This document shows positions 47,248 to 59,798 of a stretch of DNA of 64,000 nucleotides, in pieces. Source of the stretch: Diprion similis (taxonomy: Eukaryota; Arthropoda; Insecta; Hymenoptera; Diprionidae); the NCBI RefSeq assembly GCF_021155765.1, contig NC_060108.1, positions 8,219,425 to 8,283,424 of the forward strand. The letters run 5' to 3'. The first letter of the stretch is position 1. Each line of letters starts with the position of its first letter. A program made the position numbers and the translations under genes. The notes below the pieces were generated by a model. That model worked only from the letters and a program-made list of their open reading frames with translations. It ran no database searches and was not told the DNA's origin.

Positions 47248-48229
47248 AAAATACAAGAACAACTTAGGTATTGCTAGCTTGGTGTGAAATCAGGAAAAAT
47301 CTCCAAGCCCTAGAATCTCTCAGCGAGTAGGACCTCGTTGTTTCGTGAAGTGATATCGAAACATTATTTCAAGAGCTACAGACTTGGCGAGCACATTTAC
47401 TCTGTATTTTATATTGGAATAATTATACTTGTTCCTGTCATGAGTGATCCAGGGTAATAATGTCGTCTGTAGGATCGAACAAAATAAATTCTGCGTAAAA
47501 TGACTGGCTTAGAACAGCTTGTTCAATATCACTAACGTATCCAATTTGAAATGGTTTCTTTTTTGCCACTTGCAGCTTAGATTCATATTTTATAAAATTG
47601 AGGACTTGATCGGATTGAGTCAATTAATTAGTTAGCTTTGAATAGATTATCGCATTGTTAATTTTGTATTGGATAGATGAACTTCATCAATTGTTTCTGT
47701 TGCATCATCGACCGTTGACTGCAGTTCGAATATCCATGCGTGTAAGTGTACACACGTCTTGCCGTACAGGAGGCGCCTGCACTTCAGCCCTCCCGTACAC
47801 TCTTGTGCATCGATATTGGGAAATTGCATGCTTATTATAAGTAAATACAGATGAAGTAGGTAAAAATCAAAACATTTCGTAGAAAGCAAGTAAAGACAAG
47901 ACATCGGACAGGTAAATTGTACAAATCAGAATTTTTGGTTTTCGTGCCACGTGACGTACTCAAGCATTCTGTTTTCATACGGCATCGAGTTTTTTGTTTC
48001 GTGTAAATAAATAAATACTATCCCACGCTGCAAGGACACATACAATTTATATCTCTAGGTCACTATTCCACATTGACAATGTGACAGATCCGCCGCCGCG
48101 GTTGCTTTGTTGCTATAGCATGCATAATTAATTTTCAAAAATCATGAACCTACTTGCTAGGAGATTCTAGGGCTTGAAGCCCTAATTTCGTGCCAGAGTC
48201 TGGGAATACCTAAGTTGTTCTTGTATTTT
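47248..48229. mobile_element. 982-bp element with about 84-bp terminal inverted repeats
   Basis: Left arm 47248-47331 (AAAATACAAGAACAACTTAGG ... AGTAGG, with CCCTAGAATCTC) pairs with right arm 48149-48229. The interior of about 820 bp has no recognisable gene. The target duplication is unclear. Probably a non-autonomous DNA transposon. Confidence 0.7.
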
Positions 48230-48326
48230 CCCTACAATATGGTTTTGGTTCTTGACGGATTGTTTTACATTTCAGATGTTTTGCATAGATTTCATGACTT
48301 TGTAAGTAAGCGGCAATGATACCGCT

Positions 48327-48540
48327 GTACCGTAGTAACCAATGAACTAATTGTAAGCGAACCACACTCTAATCCGTGTTGTCATGTAAAGCATTCGTAG
48401 CTGATTAATGTATGACTTATCCATCATGAGAAACCAAAATAGTAATGCTAGTGAAATCTCAATTTCATTACTTTTTGGAAATGTGTGGCAAACATACTGC
48501 TCTACCGTAGTAACCAATGAACTAATTATCAGTAAATCAC
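48327..48540 (+). repeat. direct repeat pair containing ACCGTAGTAACCAATGAACT
   Basis: The block ACCGTAGTAACCAATGAACT plus AATT occurs near 48327 and 48504, each in a longer similar context (GATACCGCTGT / CATACTGCTCT). Origin unknown. Confidence 0.7.
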
Positions 48541-48862
48541 AACTTTTAAAGCTGTTTAGTCTGGTCTACTAAATGGTGAATGACTGTGCATTTTCAGAAG
48601 ATCACGATTTTTTTTATCTTGCAGACAGTCGGGCATAACTGTAAAACTCGGTTTGTGAGTCTTTGAGGATGATAGAACGGCCCCCGTCTAGAAATTAACC
48701 CCTTGACTAACACGGCGAAACTCATTTTGTGTGCCATTGCTGGCAGAGGCAAAATATTAATCAATCTTTATGAAACTGTATGTGCAAATGTTTTTGAGGT
48801 CGCTGAATTTTAATTTTACATCAGAATCCCACAATTCATAATGACGGACAAAAAGTCTAAAA

Positions 48863-49118
48863 TTGATCAAATTCGGTCAAAAAAAATCTACTCAGGGGTT
48901 TTCAAGGCCGCTGATTACGAATCTGAAATCAAATTTTGAAAATTCAACATAGTGGATTTAATGTAGGGAGCAAGAAGTTGAAATCTGGTCGATTCCAGTT
49001 GAACCAGTTTTCGTCCACCACATTGGATTGGCCATATTGAATTTTTCGAATTTGATTTTAGATTTGTAATCAGCTGCCTTGAAAACCCCTGAGTAGTATT
49101 TTTCGAATAAATTTGATC
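48863..49118. mobile_element. small foldback (MITE-like) element
   Basis: Arms 48863-48955 and about 49016-49118 are imperfect reverse complements, sharing CTACTCAGGGGTTTTCAAGG and a GCTGATTAC block. The loop is about 60 bp. The motif CACATTGGAT-(T/C) plus GGCCA or TGCCA next to it is duplicated just to the right (about 49140). Confidence 0.75.
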
Positions 49119-49289
49119 TAATTTGAAATTTCATCCGCCACATTGGATCTGCCAACTTGAATTTTGTATGTTTTTATTGATTCTAATGGTTATTTAATTC
49201 AATTATTTCTCCTTCATTTAATTTAAACGGAATAAATTCAAATTTCTTCATTCTATCATTTCTTTATAAAAGTAAATAATATTAATCTT

Positions 49290-49536
49290 AAAAGGACGTT
49301 ACCTACCCAGCTCGCGCGGGAACTTTGGCTTCCCGCGCGACTCAAGCTAAGCGGCCAAGGGGAAAAGTGGGCGGGACTTGAGTCTATGCCCCTCGCGCGC
49401 TCTGGCCCCCACTCCGTTGGGACCGGGCCGCTTGGCGTTGAACGTTCTGAGTTCTGTGAATATCTCTGGAAGCCCGTATGAGTTTCGCGCGGTTGATGAG
49501 ATTGGGATACGTTTACTGCAGGAGAGGTGGCGGGTA
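49290..49536. other. CpG-rich patch
   Basis: GC- and CpG-rich against AT-rich flanks, with GCGCGGGAA/TTCCCGCGC forming a small hairpin near 49313-49339. It could be a promoter-like island or a transposon remnant. The frame 49378-49737 over it is not convincing and runs into the foldback element. Confidence 0.4.
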
Positions 49537-49542
49537 TACATA

Positions 49543-51843
49543 TTAGACTGTATCAAAAAAATTGACTATTTTTTTTTTCAATATACTGAAAATATTGTTC
49601 AGGATACCGAAAAAAGGCGCCTGTTAGAATGGGAGCTCTTAATTTTAATACTAAGAAGTGCCTCATCGCGATTTTCTACTTTCCATAAGAATAACATGGC
49701 AAAAATAGTTCTTGCTCCTTGCGATTTTTATAACTAGATAACAACGCGTCGTACAGAAAATTCAAAAACATGTTTTGTAGGAAATTGAACGTTCTACAAA
49801 AAAGGTCTCTTGTCATTTTGCGATAAATCTATTCTTTCAAAAGTTATTTGAGGTCAAACATCAACAAAGGACCTCAAATAACTTTTGAAGGAGGCTGGTT
49901 CCATTTCAAACCACCCAGCAAGGTCGGGACGAAAAATTCAAACGACTTGTAAATAATTTATATGATTCTTTGGGTAATTTAAGGGGACCCGTATTTGGTC
50001 ATTTTGCTCCAGAAAAATTTCATCTCTCTGCACGGCTATTACCATTTTTTGTCAAAAACTCGTTTTTACAGATTCCGTAAATTTATTGTTTTTTCAAAGT
50101 GCTATAACTTTTGAACGAATTGACGGATTTGAGTGACTTTTTTTCAAAATATGCGTATTTTTATCTTCTTTCAGAAAATCACAAGTTTAGGAAGATCGAC
50201 ACAAAATCGCCGAAGTTATTCAACGTAATGTAAAATAATCCGAAAAAATTCAACCCCGATTTTCGGGAATTGCATATTTTTTTTTTGTCTCACCAATTTT
50301 TTCTCGAATAGTTCTTTAAAGATACTAACTCTTCGCACAAGTTTCGTTAGCGGATTAGTTCTGTAAAAAAAGTTATGAATTTTTCAATATCACGAATCTT
50401 TTATATTTTCAGGTAGCTTATATTTTGTACTGTAAATCGATTTCTTTATGTCGCTACATTGTTTCTTTCTGCTTAATGCATGTATACGACGAAATGAGTG
50501 GGTAGGAGAAGTATGAAAAATCCATGCAAAAATAAGACTATATTAATCCCAAAACAGTTCAATATTACAATAAACATGAATTCACTATAACTATGTTTGA
50601 AGCATCTCATACATCGTCAATTCATTTAAATTGTTGCTTCTTCAACCCAAGGGTGCTGACTTGTTCTTGCAGTAAAGGTACAGTTCGTGTCTATATATAA
50701 TATCTATATATCTATTCTATCTATATAGAATATCTATATATCTATATAAATACGAACTGTACCTTTACTACAAGATCAAGTCAGCGCCCTTGGGTTGAAG
50801 AAGCAACAATTTAAATGAATTGACGATGTATGAGATGCTTCAAACATAGTTATAGTAAATTCATGTTTATTGTAATATTGAACTGTTTTTGGATTAATAT
50901 AGTCCTATTTTTGAATGGGTTTTTCATACTTCTCCTACCCACTTATTTCGTCGTATACATGTATTAAACAGAAAGAAACAATGTAGCGACATAAAGAAAT
51001 CGATTTACAGTACAAAATATAAGCTACCTGAAAATATAAAAAATTCATGATATTGAAAAATTCATAACTCTTTTTACAGAACTAATCCGCCAACGAAACT
51101 TGTGCGAAGAGTTAGTATCTTTAAAGAACTATTCAATAAAAAATTGGTGAAAGAAAAAAAAAATATGCAATTCCCGAAAATCGGGGTTGAATTTTTTCGG
51201 ATTATTTTACATTACGTTGAATAACTCCGTCGATTTTGTGTCGATCTTCCTAAACTTGTGATTTTCTGAAAGAAGATAAAAATACGCATATTTTGAAAAA
51301 AAAGTTACTCAAATCCGTTAATTCGATCAAAAGTTATAGCACTTTGAAAAAAACAGTAAATTTACGGAATCTGTAAAAACGAGTTTTTGACAAAAAATGG
51401 TAATAGCCGTGCAGAGAGATGAAATTTTTCTGGAGCAAAATGACCAAATACGGGTCCCCTTAAATTACCCAAAGAATCATATAAATTATTTACAAGTCGT
51501 TTGAATTTTTTGTCCCGACCTTGCTGGGTGGTTTGAAATGGAACCAGCCAGGAGTAGATTTATCGTAAAATGACAAGAGACCTTTTTTGTAGAACGTCCA
51601 ATTTCCTACAAATACATGTTTTTGAATTTTCTGTACGACGCGTCGTTATCTAGTTATAAAAATGGCAAGGAGCAAGAACCATTTTTGCCATGTTATTCTT
51701 ATGGAAAGTAGAAAATCGCGATGAGGCACTTCTTAGTATTGAAATTAAAGCTCCTATTTCAACAGGCGCCTTTTTTCGGTATTCTGAACAATATTTTCAG
51801 TATATCTAAAAAAAAAAATAGTCAATTTTTTGATACAGTCTAA
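49543..51843. mobile_element. 2.3-kb foldback element, a near-perfect palindrome
   Basis: Left arm 49543-50688 pairs with right arm 50752-51843 around a 63-bp AT-rich loop of TATCTATA repeats. Ends are TTAGACTGTATC and its complement; TACATA flanks both ends (49537-49542, 51844-51849) as a possible 6-bp target duplication. The left arm is 54 bp longer, exactly the length of a small hairpin (49836-49889, 20-bp stem, 14-nt loop) absent from the right arm. No coding frame. The right end lies only 19 bp from the transposon at 51869. Confidence 0.9.
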
Positions 51844-51868
51844 TACATATAGTGTGGTTCAGGTATAT

Positions 51869-51897
51869 GGGTGATTCTACAGAATGTGGAATTTTTT
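51869..51897 (+). repeat. left terminal inverted repeat of the unclassified transposon
   Basis: GGGTGATTCTACAGAA, then TGTGGAATTTTTT; pairs with 56009-56037. Confidence 0.85.
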
Positions 51898-52049
51898 TGC
51901 CTAAAAAATGTTGACATACTTTTTTCTTTAAAAGTAAAGCAAAAATTAGCTTATTTAATAGCAGATGATAAGTTATTACTCCTACAGGAAGGGCCAGTAA
52001 ATTTAATAAGTATTTCAACTTTTATAATCGTTTTCTGAAAAAATGCTTC

Positions 52050-55000
52050 CAGGGGACTGAGAAATCAATTCACAATACAAATAGAACGAACATTTTATTA
52101 ATATAAAAAAATAATGCATTAACAAAATATTAAGTTTATAAATATCAAAACGAAGATAACATTTTTTTTATCAAAAAAGTAAGATTATCGTCACATACTT
52201 ATCATTAATTTATGTATACTAGTACGTTTTTTTCATTAATCCAAAACAGAAATCTCATGTCTTTCAAATTAAAAACTAAAGAATTATCGTATATTGAAAT
52301 AAAGTAGTACGTTTTCTTGTCACGATAAGTGACTTCTCATAGTATACTGTAGTTTTATAAAATATTACAGTCTTTCTTTTGCGGTAACTCTTCTCATAAT
52401 ATAGTAGAATATTAAATTTAACAGTCTGTATTGCTGATATCTTTGCTCACGCAGTTTATACTATTATAATATTTATTATATTATAAATTTTTTTATTCAA
52501 CTTAACATAACTTAAATTTGTTTGTACTGGCTCAGTTATATAATGACTTCTGACGAGGACTAGTAATCATTTTTCTAAAACAATGATTGGTTTTGAAAAT
52601 TTGTAAAAAACTCTGTCACCTTTAAGTTGCAGTTTTGGCATCGGAACTTTTTCCACGACTTGATCAAAAGCTATTACACCTACGTCTTTCTCATCTACTT
52701 TAAAAAGATTACACTCCTTATTACGAGCCTTCAGAAAAATTGCTTTCATTTCACTTTCTTCTTCAAAAATTTCATTACAAACAGCTAAGTACCGGAATTC
52801 TTTTTTCTTAGAGGAAAACTTGACAAGAACGTATTCGCCATTAGCAAAAATTGGAACCTTTTCAGATTCATGCTCCGATTCTGAATCAGTGAATATGCTA
52901 TTAACATCTAATTTCTCTGCAGTTGAGCGATATGATACAGACCCCAATTTGAAATGATCACAGTATTCTGGATGACAAAAACAACTTAGCGACTTCATAA
53001 GCAATTGCCGTGGCAAATAAGTGCTTCCCGTCACTTGATGGACTCTGAGCGTACCTGCAAAAGATACGAAGTCCAGCTGATTTTCTATAATAATTCTATT
53101 CATCGCTTCTATTTCACTATCATTCACAGTGAACACTGTTATCCCCGGACATTTTTCTTGAATCAATTTGACGAAATTGTTCAAGTCAGTGACATCACCG
53201 CCATGAGCAACCACTTGGTCTGCCGTTCGTTTGCAGACTGTCCCCACTCCATCTGGAGCACCTTTTCCATGGCCAGCGTCGTGGTAATTCCACGAAAAGT
53301 TAACTATCTTCGGATAAAATTCAACAACTTTACACCCCAATACGTAAAACATTGTTTTGTTTCGATACTGCGTGACAGGTCCGTCACTCAAAAAGTGGAT
53401 GTTCTCAATCGATGGAGGCAGAGTTTTCAAGATCGGTTTCAAGTGAGCCCAAATTGCAGATGGACTGTGAGATAAATTTGCCGAAATTTTACAGTAGGAC
53501 GTCACTGATTCTTGAGTATAAACCACAACTGTGTGCAAGCTTATTTGTGTCCGGGACCCTCCGAAGTGAAAAGCCTGGATTTCTTGATTATATTTCGTTG
53601 CATAATTTTCGGAAAAGTCCATGTGTATTACTGTGTCTTTGTCTGTGAGATTTTCCTTTAAGTTCTTGATTGTTTGATATTGATGGACAATATTTAATTC
53701 GTGTTGAAAAAACTTGACCAGATCGTTCTCTAATTTTAAAATGAGAGCCCGCGGTGACAACTCAAAGTGCTGTTGTTTGTTCTTTTGCACATATCGAATT
53801 TTTTTGGTCTTTGGATCAACGAAGTCTTCTTTGGATAAAACCCATTGTTTGTAAGAAATTTTCTTCTCGTTATCAAATTCATGGAACGGTAAGCTTTTAT
53901 AACAGCATGTTTTACAAATTCTTGCCAAACATTGTTCATTATATCTGTCGCAGCAAAGCATTTGCAGCAGCGTTTGTTATGTCGTAAAACGTAATATCTT
54001 CGAAGTCCATAAAGCGGTCAATATCAGTTGTATATTTGTATGCTTTACGCATAGATATGTATCGCGATCGGTGATTTTAGGTGGAATAACCCAGAAGGGT
54101 CGAAGACGACAAAATAGGGAGTAGCTGATGATTATATTTGTAGAATTCAAAAAATCCTTATGTAGATTCTTTATCGTGTCTAGCAGGTAACGTTTCTGTT
54201 TCTTTATTTTATTTTTCACGATACATTCCTTCTTTCCAGCGCCTAATCTGCTAGTGTTGTCACTTTCGTAGAACGCTACTACGGCGTTATTAACAGCTCG
54301 TATGGATTCTTTGCATGCAGCTTTGGATTTTTGTTGTTTCTCTGATGACCAAATTCTTTTGTAAGGTATAACACTACTAATTTTCCACATCTTTCGTTTC
54401 CTTATTTTCTCTCCTAAGAGTGTCTTGTGCATCATTTGTTTTTCTTTGTAGGATCTAGCTTTAGAATAATTTTCTTTTATTTGCTCCTCTATCATTTGTC
54501 CAAATAATGCTTTCTTCACTACCTCACTTCTTGTGCCAGGATTTTCAACCATTTTTTGGAGTTTGGTTCTCGGTGTCAGCTCCTTTGACTTTCGCAAACG
54601 GGAAACCTTTTGTTTATAACAATTTAATTTAGTCTTCAATTTCGCAATGATGGCTTCCTTTTTCTGAATTTCTTTGCAACGTCTCTTCCGTTGTTTTTGC
54701 GCCCGTTTCTTGCTGCTGCTGCATATGCGTTTGCTTGTGGGTCATTTTCTACTGCTGCCAAAGGTACACGATTTTGTTCCATTTCATCAGCAGAAGTTGG
54801 AGGTGTAGTTTCCCTAATGAAAGTATTGGTTTTTTGCGACATAACCAGTCTTGCATAGTAGAATGAAGAGTACGTCCTCCATTTTTTCCGTGTTGCTCTC
54901 TGCTGTCGAGGTGTCATTTCAGATATAGATTTCCTGCTTCCTTTTTCCTTCTTTTTCAAATATTTGAGCCTTTCTTTTTCTTTTTGTTGAGCTAGTCTAA

Positions 55001-55851
55001 CCGGATCATTCTTAATTTTTTTGTACCCAGCTCTTTCAGCGAGTCTCTTTTTTTCTAGTTGTTCCTCTCTGCTCACTTGTCGTTTCCGAGTTGGTGCCAT
55101 GTTTTTTTCGCTTCTGTTTGTGAATATAGACATTATATAATTATAATCTCTGTATATTCAGTAAATGTACTTACAAATAGACTTATTATAAATATAGAAG
55201 TTCAGCAAAGTATGAGAAATGATTAGTTGTACAGCTTTGTCAGTCCCCTGGCAAAATTCTCAGTCCCCTGTAACAATTTCTTGCAGGGGACTGAGACCAG
55301 GGGACTGAGATTCTGTACGAAAAGTCTAAATAACTCAAGTCTAAATTATTATCAAATCACACCGTTGTATACACAGTTCTGGACCACATTTTTAATTACA
55401 TTGTATTCAATAACCATGAGAAAAATATAAAAATTTAAATAATAATACTTACCAGGGGACTGATAAATTTATTGGCACCACTACGTCTTCCCTTGACGGA
55501 GTCGCGATTGCTACTGAGCAAAACCGATGCAGGTGAAGAAAGGGCACATTTTCGCTAATTTCAGTTAAAAGGTTGTTGTCAGATGGAAGCACTTGATTCT
55601 TTACGGTGAAAAATATCGAATTACTTAAATTTGTTTGAAGCCAGGGGACTAAAGTCTCGAAAGCGGTGACAAAATTCACGGTTGATTTTTATGTAAAAAA
55701 ACAGCAATTAAAATCGCAAAAAATATTATAAGCACTATACACAATCCATGTAGTATGGATACCATAAATAAAAATTAGCAAAAATAGAATCTTGTGTAGG
55801 TGAATACGTTTAGTTGTCGGAATTTTGCGTCGGTGACATGACAGGGGTCTG
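52050..55851. repeat. CAGGGGACTGA subterminal motif, at least seven copies
   Basis: Copies at 52050-52061 (+), 55241-55250 (-), 55261-55270 (-), 55284-55295 (+), 55298-55309 (+), 55453-55463 (+), 55642-55650 (+, partial), and a variant at 55842-55851. All lie outside the coding region, between gene and element ends. Such subterminal repeats often bind the transposase. Confidence 0.85.
52567..55133 (-). pseudogene. large putative transposase of the unclassified element, broken by frameshifts
   Basis: Three pieces. 55133-54636: basic N-terminus (MAPTRKRQVSREEQLEKKR, ARLAQQ-like charged repeats, MTPRQQRATRKKW). A frameshift near 54710 leads into 54639-53977: coiled-coil-like, Lys-rich (KLNCYKQKVSRLRKS), then SLFCRLRPFWVIPP and CVKHTNIQLILTAL. 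After another break near 54000-53980 comes 53961-52567, 464 residues: CDRYNEQCLARICKTCC, then VIHMDFSENYA (D115), IHFLSDGPVTQYRNK (D193), WNYHDAGHGKGAPDGVG (D237), and SCFCHPEYC. The spaced acidic motifs suggest an RNase H-like DDE fold; that is inference. I recall similar proteins widely in invertebrate genomes, without a named function. Confidence 0.75.
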
Positions 55852-56008
55852 AGACTTTGGCCGAATAGGAGTATTTTTCATGAAGAAAAGTATAAAATTA
55901 CACCATTTTTTTTCATTACCTACGCAGCACAGTTTAGTTTCTTTCACTTCAGGTAGAAAAGAATTTTTTTTTTTGGGTATTTTAAATACCTCTTAAATCG
56001 AGGAACGT

Positions 56009-56037
56009 AAAAAATTCCACTTTCTGTAGAATCACCC
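56009..56037 (-). repeat. right terminal inverted repeat of the unclassified transposon
   Basis: Reverse complement of 51869-51897 with one internal mismatch; followed by ATATAT. Confidence 0.85.
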
Positions 56038-59000
56038 ATATATCAATTATGCGAATAATAAGTTACACAAATCATTGAATAATCATGGCTAATAATATCG
56101 AGTTTTCAAGATAGCTATTGCATAACTTGTTGCAGTAAGGTGAAAAAAATTACAAGAAAAATGACCCGCAACAGCAGTTAACTAATTCATGACTAAATAT
56201 ACTGGGTATAGGCGATCTCAAGCAAAAGATTGATTCTCAAGATCGATTCGAATTGATTCTGGAAAAATCGATTCATCCAAAAAATCGGTTGCAAAAGATT
56301 GATCTTCGGAAGATCGATCGTTATTTTTACTTCTTAGTTTGAATGGATACAGGTAGCTGTATTGGAGATTGAAAATCGTGTCACACAAATGTAGTACTTG
56401 TTTAACAGTTTCGATATTTAACAATAGTTTTCTTTGGGTCATATTTGTTTATCACACCAATAGTTCTCACATAAATCTAGCTGACTAGGTGGGAAGCTTT
56501 TTTTATTAGTTGTGATGTTAGATTTATTCAGCGCTAGAAATTGGTCGATTCTTTTGTATTCTCATACCTATATTAGCCATAAAATACCGAACGCCAAAAT
56601 GAAATTTCAAACTTTTTTTAATTGAATATTTAAGAACCTCGTCAAACTCGATAACATTATCTGTCATCGTGTCTTCGGTTGGCATATCTTCCGCGACCAA
56701 TTCTTCGTGGATCATTTGGCTCGCAGTAATTCTACATTGACCATATATTATGTAACCGATTGACAAGTCTGCACAAAAGATTGGAGCCGGTCTGATTTGA
56801 ATCCTGACCCCAGGTGGTTGTTGTTTCAGATAAATTTTTTACTTCTATTTACAAAATTTTCTGCAGTATTGGCCGAAAAATGTTCGTTATTTTAGCTTCG
56901 AAAAAACTATTTATTGGGTAATCGCGGGGCATATGACAGTAATATTTTTCAGTAGAAAATCTTTTATTTTTTCACGCAATTGTAGTATACGTAAGAAAAA
57001 TTTATTTTTTTCCATCCGCCACTTGCAAGTCAAATTTACGATATTTTAGGCAAAAATATATTGTTATTGGAGAATAAAACAGTAACACACCTGTTCGAAA
57101 AGGACAGTGCTAGCTCATTAATTTTTTTTTTCCCAATTAACAAAACTGATTCAGGAGTCAAGTCTCAGGTTTCACGGAGCTGAATAATTGGATCATTTCG
57201 AAACGTCAATGTACGTAAATGTAGCGGACGTAGCTGGCATTAAAACTTTACGCTGCAATAATGTCTTCGACAGCATGTCATATTTTCAGTTGAATAGTGT
57301 ATTGTGCATTGACCTTGGCAAGTAGATGCCTAATATAACCCTCAAATAGTCAGTTAGGTGGATCAGTGTACGGTAAAAGTCATCAATAAGTTCGTAATTG
57401 TGAGTGGACAAAAGATGGCAAATGATTTTCGGAAGAAAAGGTTAACAAAATACACATTGAGAAACGGACGGTAAATAACAATTCGAAAAGATTGTTAGGA
57501 AAATAGGGTGTTCTGAATTAATAAAACGTGCATGTTACTTAGTCGGTCTGAAAATGAAATGATTTTCTTACTTTCCCGTAACATTTTCCTTATCTTAGTC
57601 ATAGTGAATGACTAACGAACACTTATCACGGAGTTTCAGATACTTCACTAATATTTATTCGCGAAGGACATACTGAATAACGCTCGTGGCTCGCGGTTTA
57701 AATTACGGGTCTGCACGTGTTCAATGCTGACTGCTGCTACGGCCGTTAGTTCGTACGACGGGCGGCCTGTGCCAAAGATGGCGCTAGCAAGCGATCGCTT
57801 TTCGTGGCGAAAATTCACTGTTTCGTGCTTCAGCTCGTGCAAGTTTTCTCGCAACTCTTAAGTTCGATTTTATTGCTCTTAGTCCTGAATTAAAGGTAAA
57901 GGATGGATCTGTGCCGTGTATTTCGTAGAATTTTGAAAAAAAAAAATCGTTCTTATTTTATTACGACGGAAACTTTGCACACTTTCAGTGTCGTTTTTTA
58001 CGACTCTGAAAAAGAATTTTGAACTTCGGAAAAATACACGGCACAGATTGCTTCTTTGCCTTCAAAATGCTTCTAATACAAATTCAATATCTCTGTAAAT
58101 GACGGAGAAAACTTGCATCGCGTGAACCACTGCAAGCGCCAGGTGCGCCGGGAGTAGGCAACGCCCTATAAAACATTAAATTTATAAATTTATCAAAATA
58201 TGAAAATCATATGATAAGTTAATTCCTAATTGTTCTTAATTGAGAAAAGAGTGTCGTCTCTCGAAAATTTATTCGTTCTGATTTCAATTTGAAAATCATT
58301 CAATGTTCATGAATTATTGAAATTTATCATTCAACGTTGAGGTCAATTATGTTTTTATTCAATTTACTTGAATTGACTGAATGTTGATAATTCAAAATTA
58401 TTTTTAGTTGCGAACTTTGAAAGTCATTGATTTGTTGAAATTTACTCAGATATAATTGTGTTTGAAGGCATTGATTGATTATGGAACTGTAAAAAAAAAA
58501 TCCTCAGTTATTTCTTGCATTTTTATTACAAGTTTTTTAATTAAGTCATAATCTTGCCTCAAAGTTTTTCACTCCCGCACTTTTCATGTTTTTTTGTTGA
58601 AAACTTTTTGTATATGAATGTGAACGCAAAATGTTATTTCTAAGAGTTATGGCTAATTGTATCATTGCAACTACAGAAAAGCTCTCTACAATCTTTTTCC
58701 GGCCTCCCGGTTACGGAGATAAATAAGAAAAATGAATAACGCCCTTAATTTCAAGATAGCAGCCATTTTATCACCCCTCCAGTCTCGGAAACTGAGTTTC
58801 ACACCGATTGCCGATCCTCCGACGAAATAAAATAAAATCAGGTTTTTCCCAAAATGGTTAGATGGTCTCTTATGATGCACCATTCTTATAGTTGATATCG
58901 TTGCTATGACTTATAACCGCCTCGATAAGAACGCGATATAGCAATACTGCTGATCCAATTCGCGCACCAATATATGGCGAGGTGAAAACGTTAGGAAAAA

Positions 59001-59798
59001 TTTTGTCCTTTCATTTGGACACACTTTATTCAACCGAGGAGTTCAGCAAGTATAGCTAAGATTTGTCAGTCTAAATATATAACTCCATTTTACACAGATT
59101 TAAACTCTTAACACTAAATTATCAAATAATAACACATGCCGCATGCTCAAACCTACGTTGCAAGATCTCAAAATATATGATATCGGAGAATTTACGCAAG
59201 CTCGAAAGTAAAAGTTACAGTACATTCGGTTTCATGTTGATTTTTCTGAAGTAAGATGTTTTCGAGATATTACAGTTTGATTTTTGGTGTACGACGCGTT
59301 CTAATAAATAGATCAACAGAAGCGGTAAACAATTGTGACTGACGTTAGCTTCTTTATTAAATGCTTATGAAATTCATTGATTTATGATCACGTTTCTAAT
59401 GGATTGGAAATTTAGACCAAACGTTCAAAAATTATACAAAATGTAATTACAGATGTGAGGAAATAATCAACGTAATGTAGCGTTAGCTTTTATGTTAACC
59501 GCGCAGTTTTTTTTTTAGTCTAGTTACCCAAGTTTCCATATTTATTCAAATTTTTATCATGGCATCTTGATATTAACGCCGAATTGAGTTTTTGGTCAAA
59601 GTTAATTGATCGGACCTCCAGGTAAGTCTTGTTTCTGTATCAGGCACTGTGAAATGAAAAATTTAGTTAGTAAAAGTCACTTAGCACAAGACTTGATCGC
59701 TGAAAGCTACACAGCATAAAGAGGAAACACGTTAGACGACAAACATTCAATTATACAAAAATCAATACACATGAAACTTTGCTGTTAAACTGGCATGA
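56038..59798. other. non-coding stretch
   Basis: No recognisable gene. Contains a GATC/GATT-rich segment (56220-56320), a CpG-rich patch near 57660-57850, and the small hairpin element 57907-58048. Short frames at 56442-56218 and 56766-56524 resemble nothing I know. Confidence 0.4.
57907..58048. mobile_element. small hairpin (MITE-like) element, 142 bp
   Basis: ATCTGTGCCGTGTATTT at 57907-57923 is repeated in inverse at 58032-58048, with weaker pairing inward. Non-coding. Confidence 0.6.

Larger units (their letters stand above)
51869..56037 (-). mobile_element. unclassified DNA transposon with a large putative DDE-type gene
   Basis: Terminal inverted repeats of about 29 bp with one mismatch: GGGTGATTCTACAGAATG... 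at 51869 and its complement ending at 56037. Flanking bases TATAT and ATATA allow a 4-bp duplication (ATAT, or TATA if the repeat includes one more base). A motif CAGGGGACTGA occurs near both ends in both orientations. The minus-strand gene fills 55133-52567. I cannot place it in a named superfamily from the sequence alone. Confidence 0.8.

Noticed and set aside
56218..56766. Two short minus-strand frames with acidic stretches
   Set aside because: No known family, no splice signals linking them, and one lies in GATC/GATT-rich repeat-like sequence.
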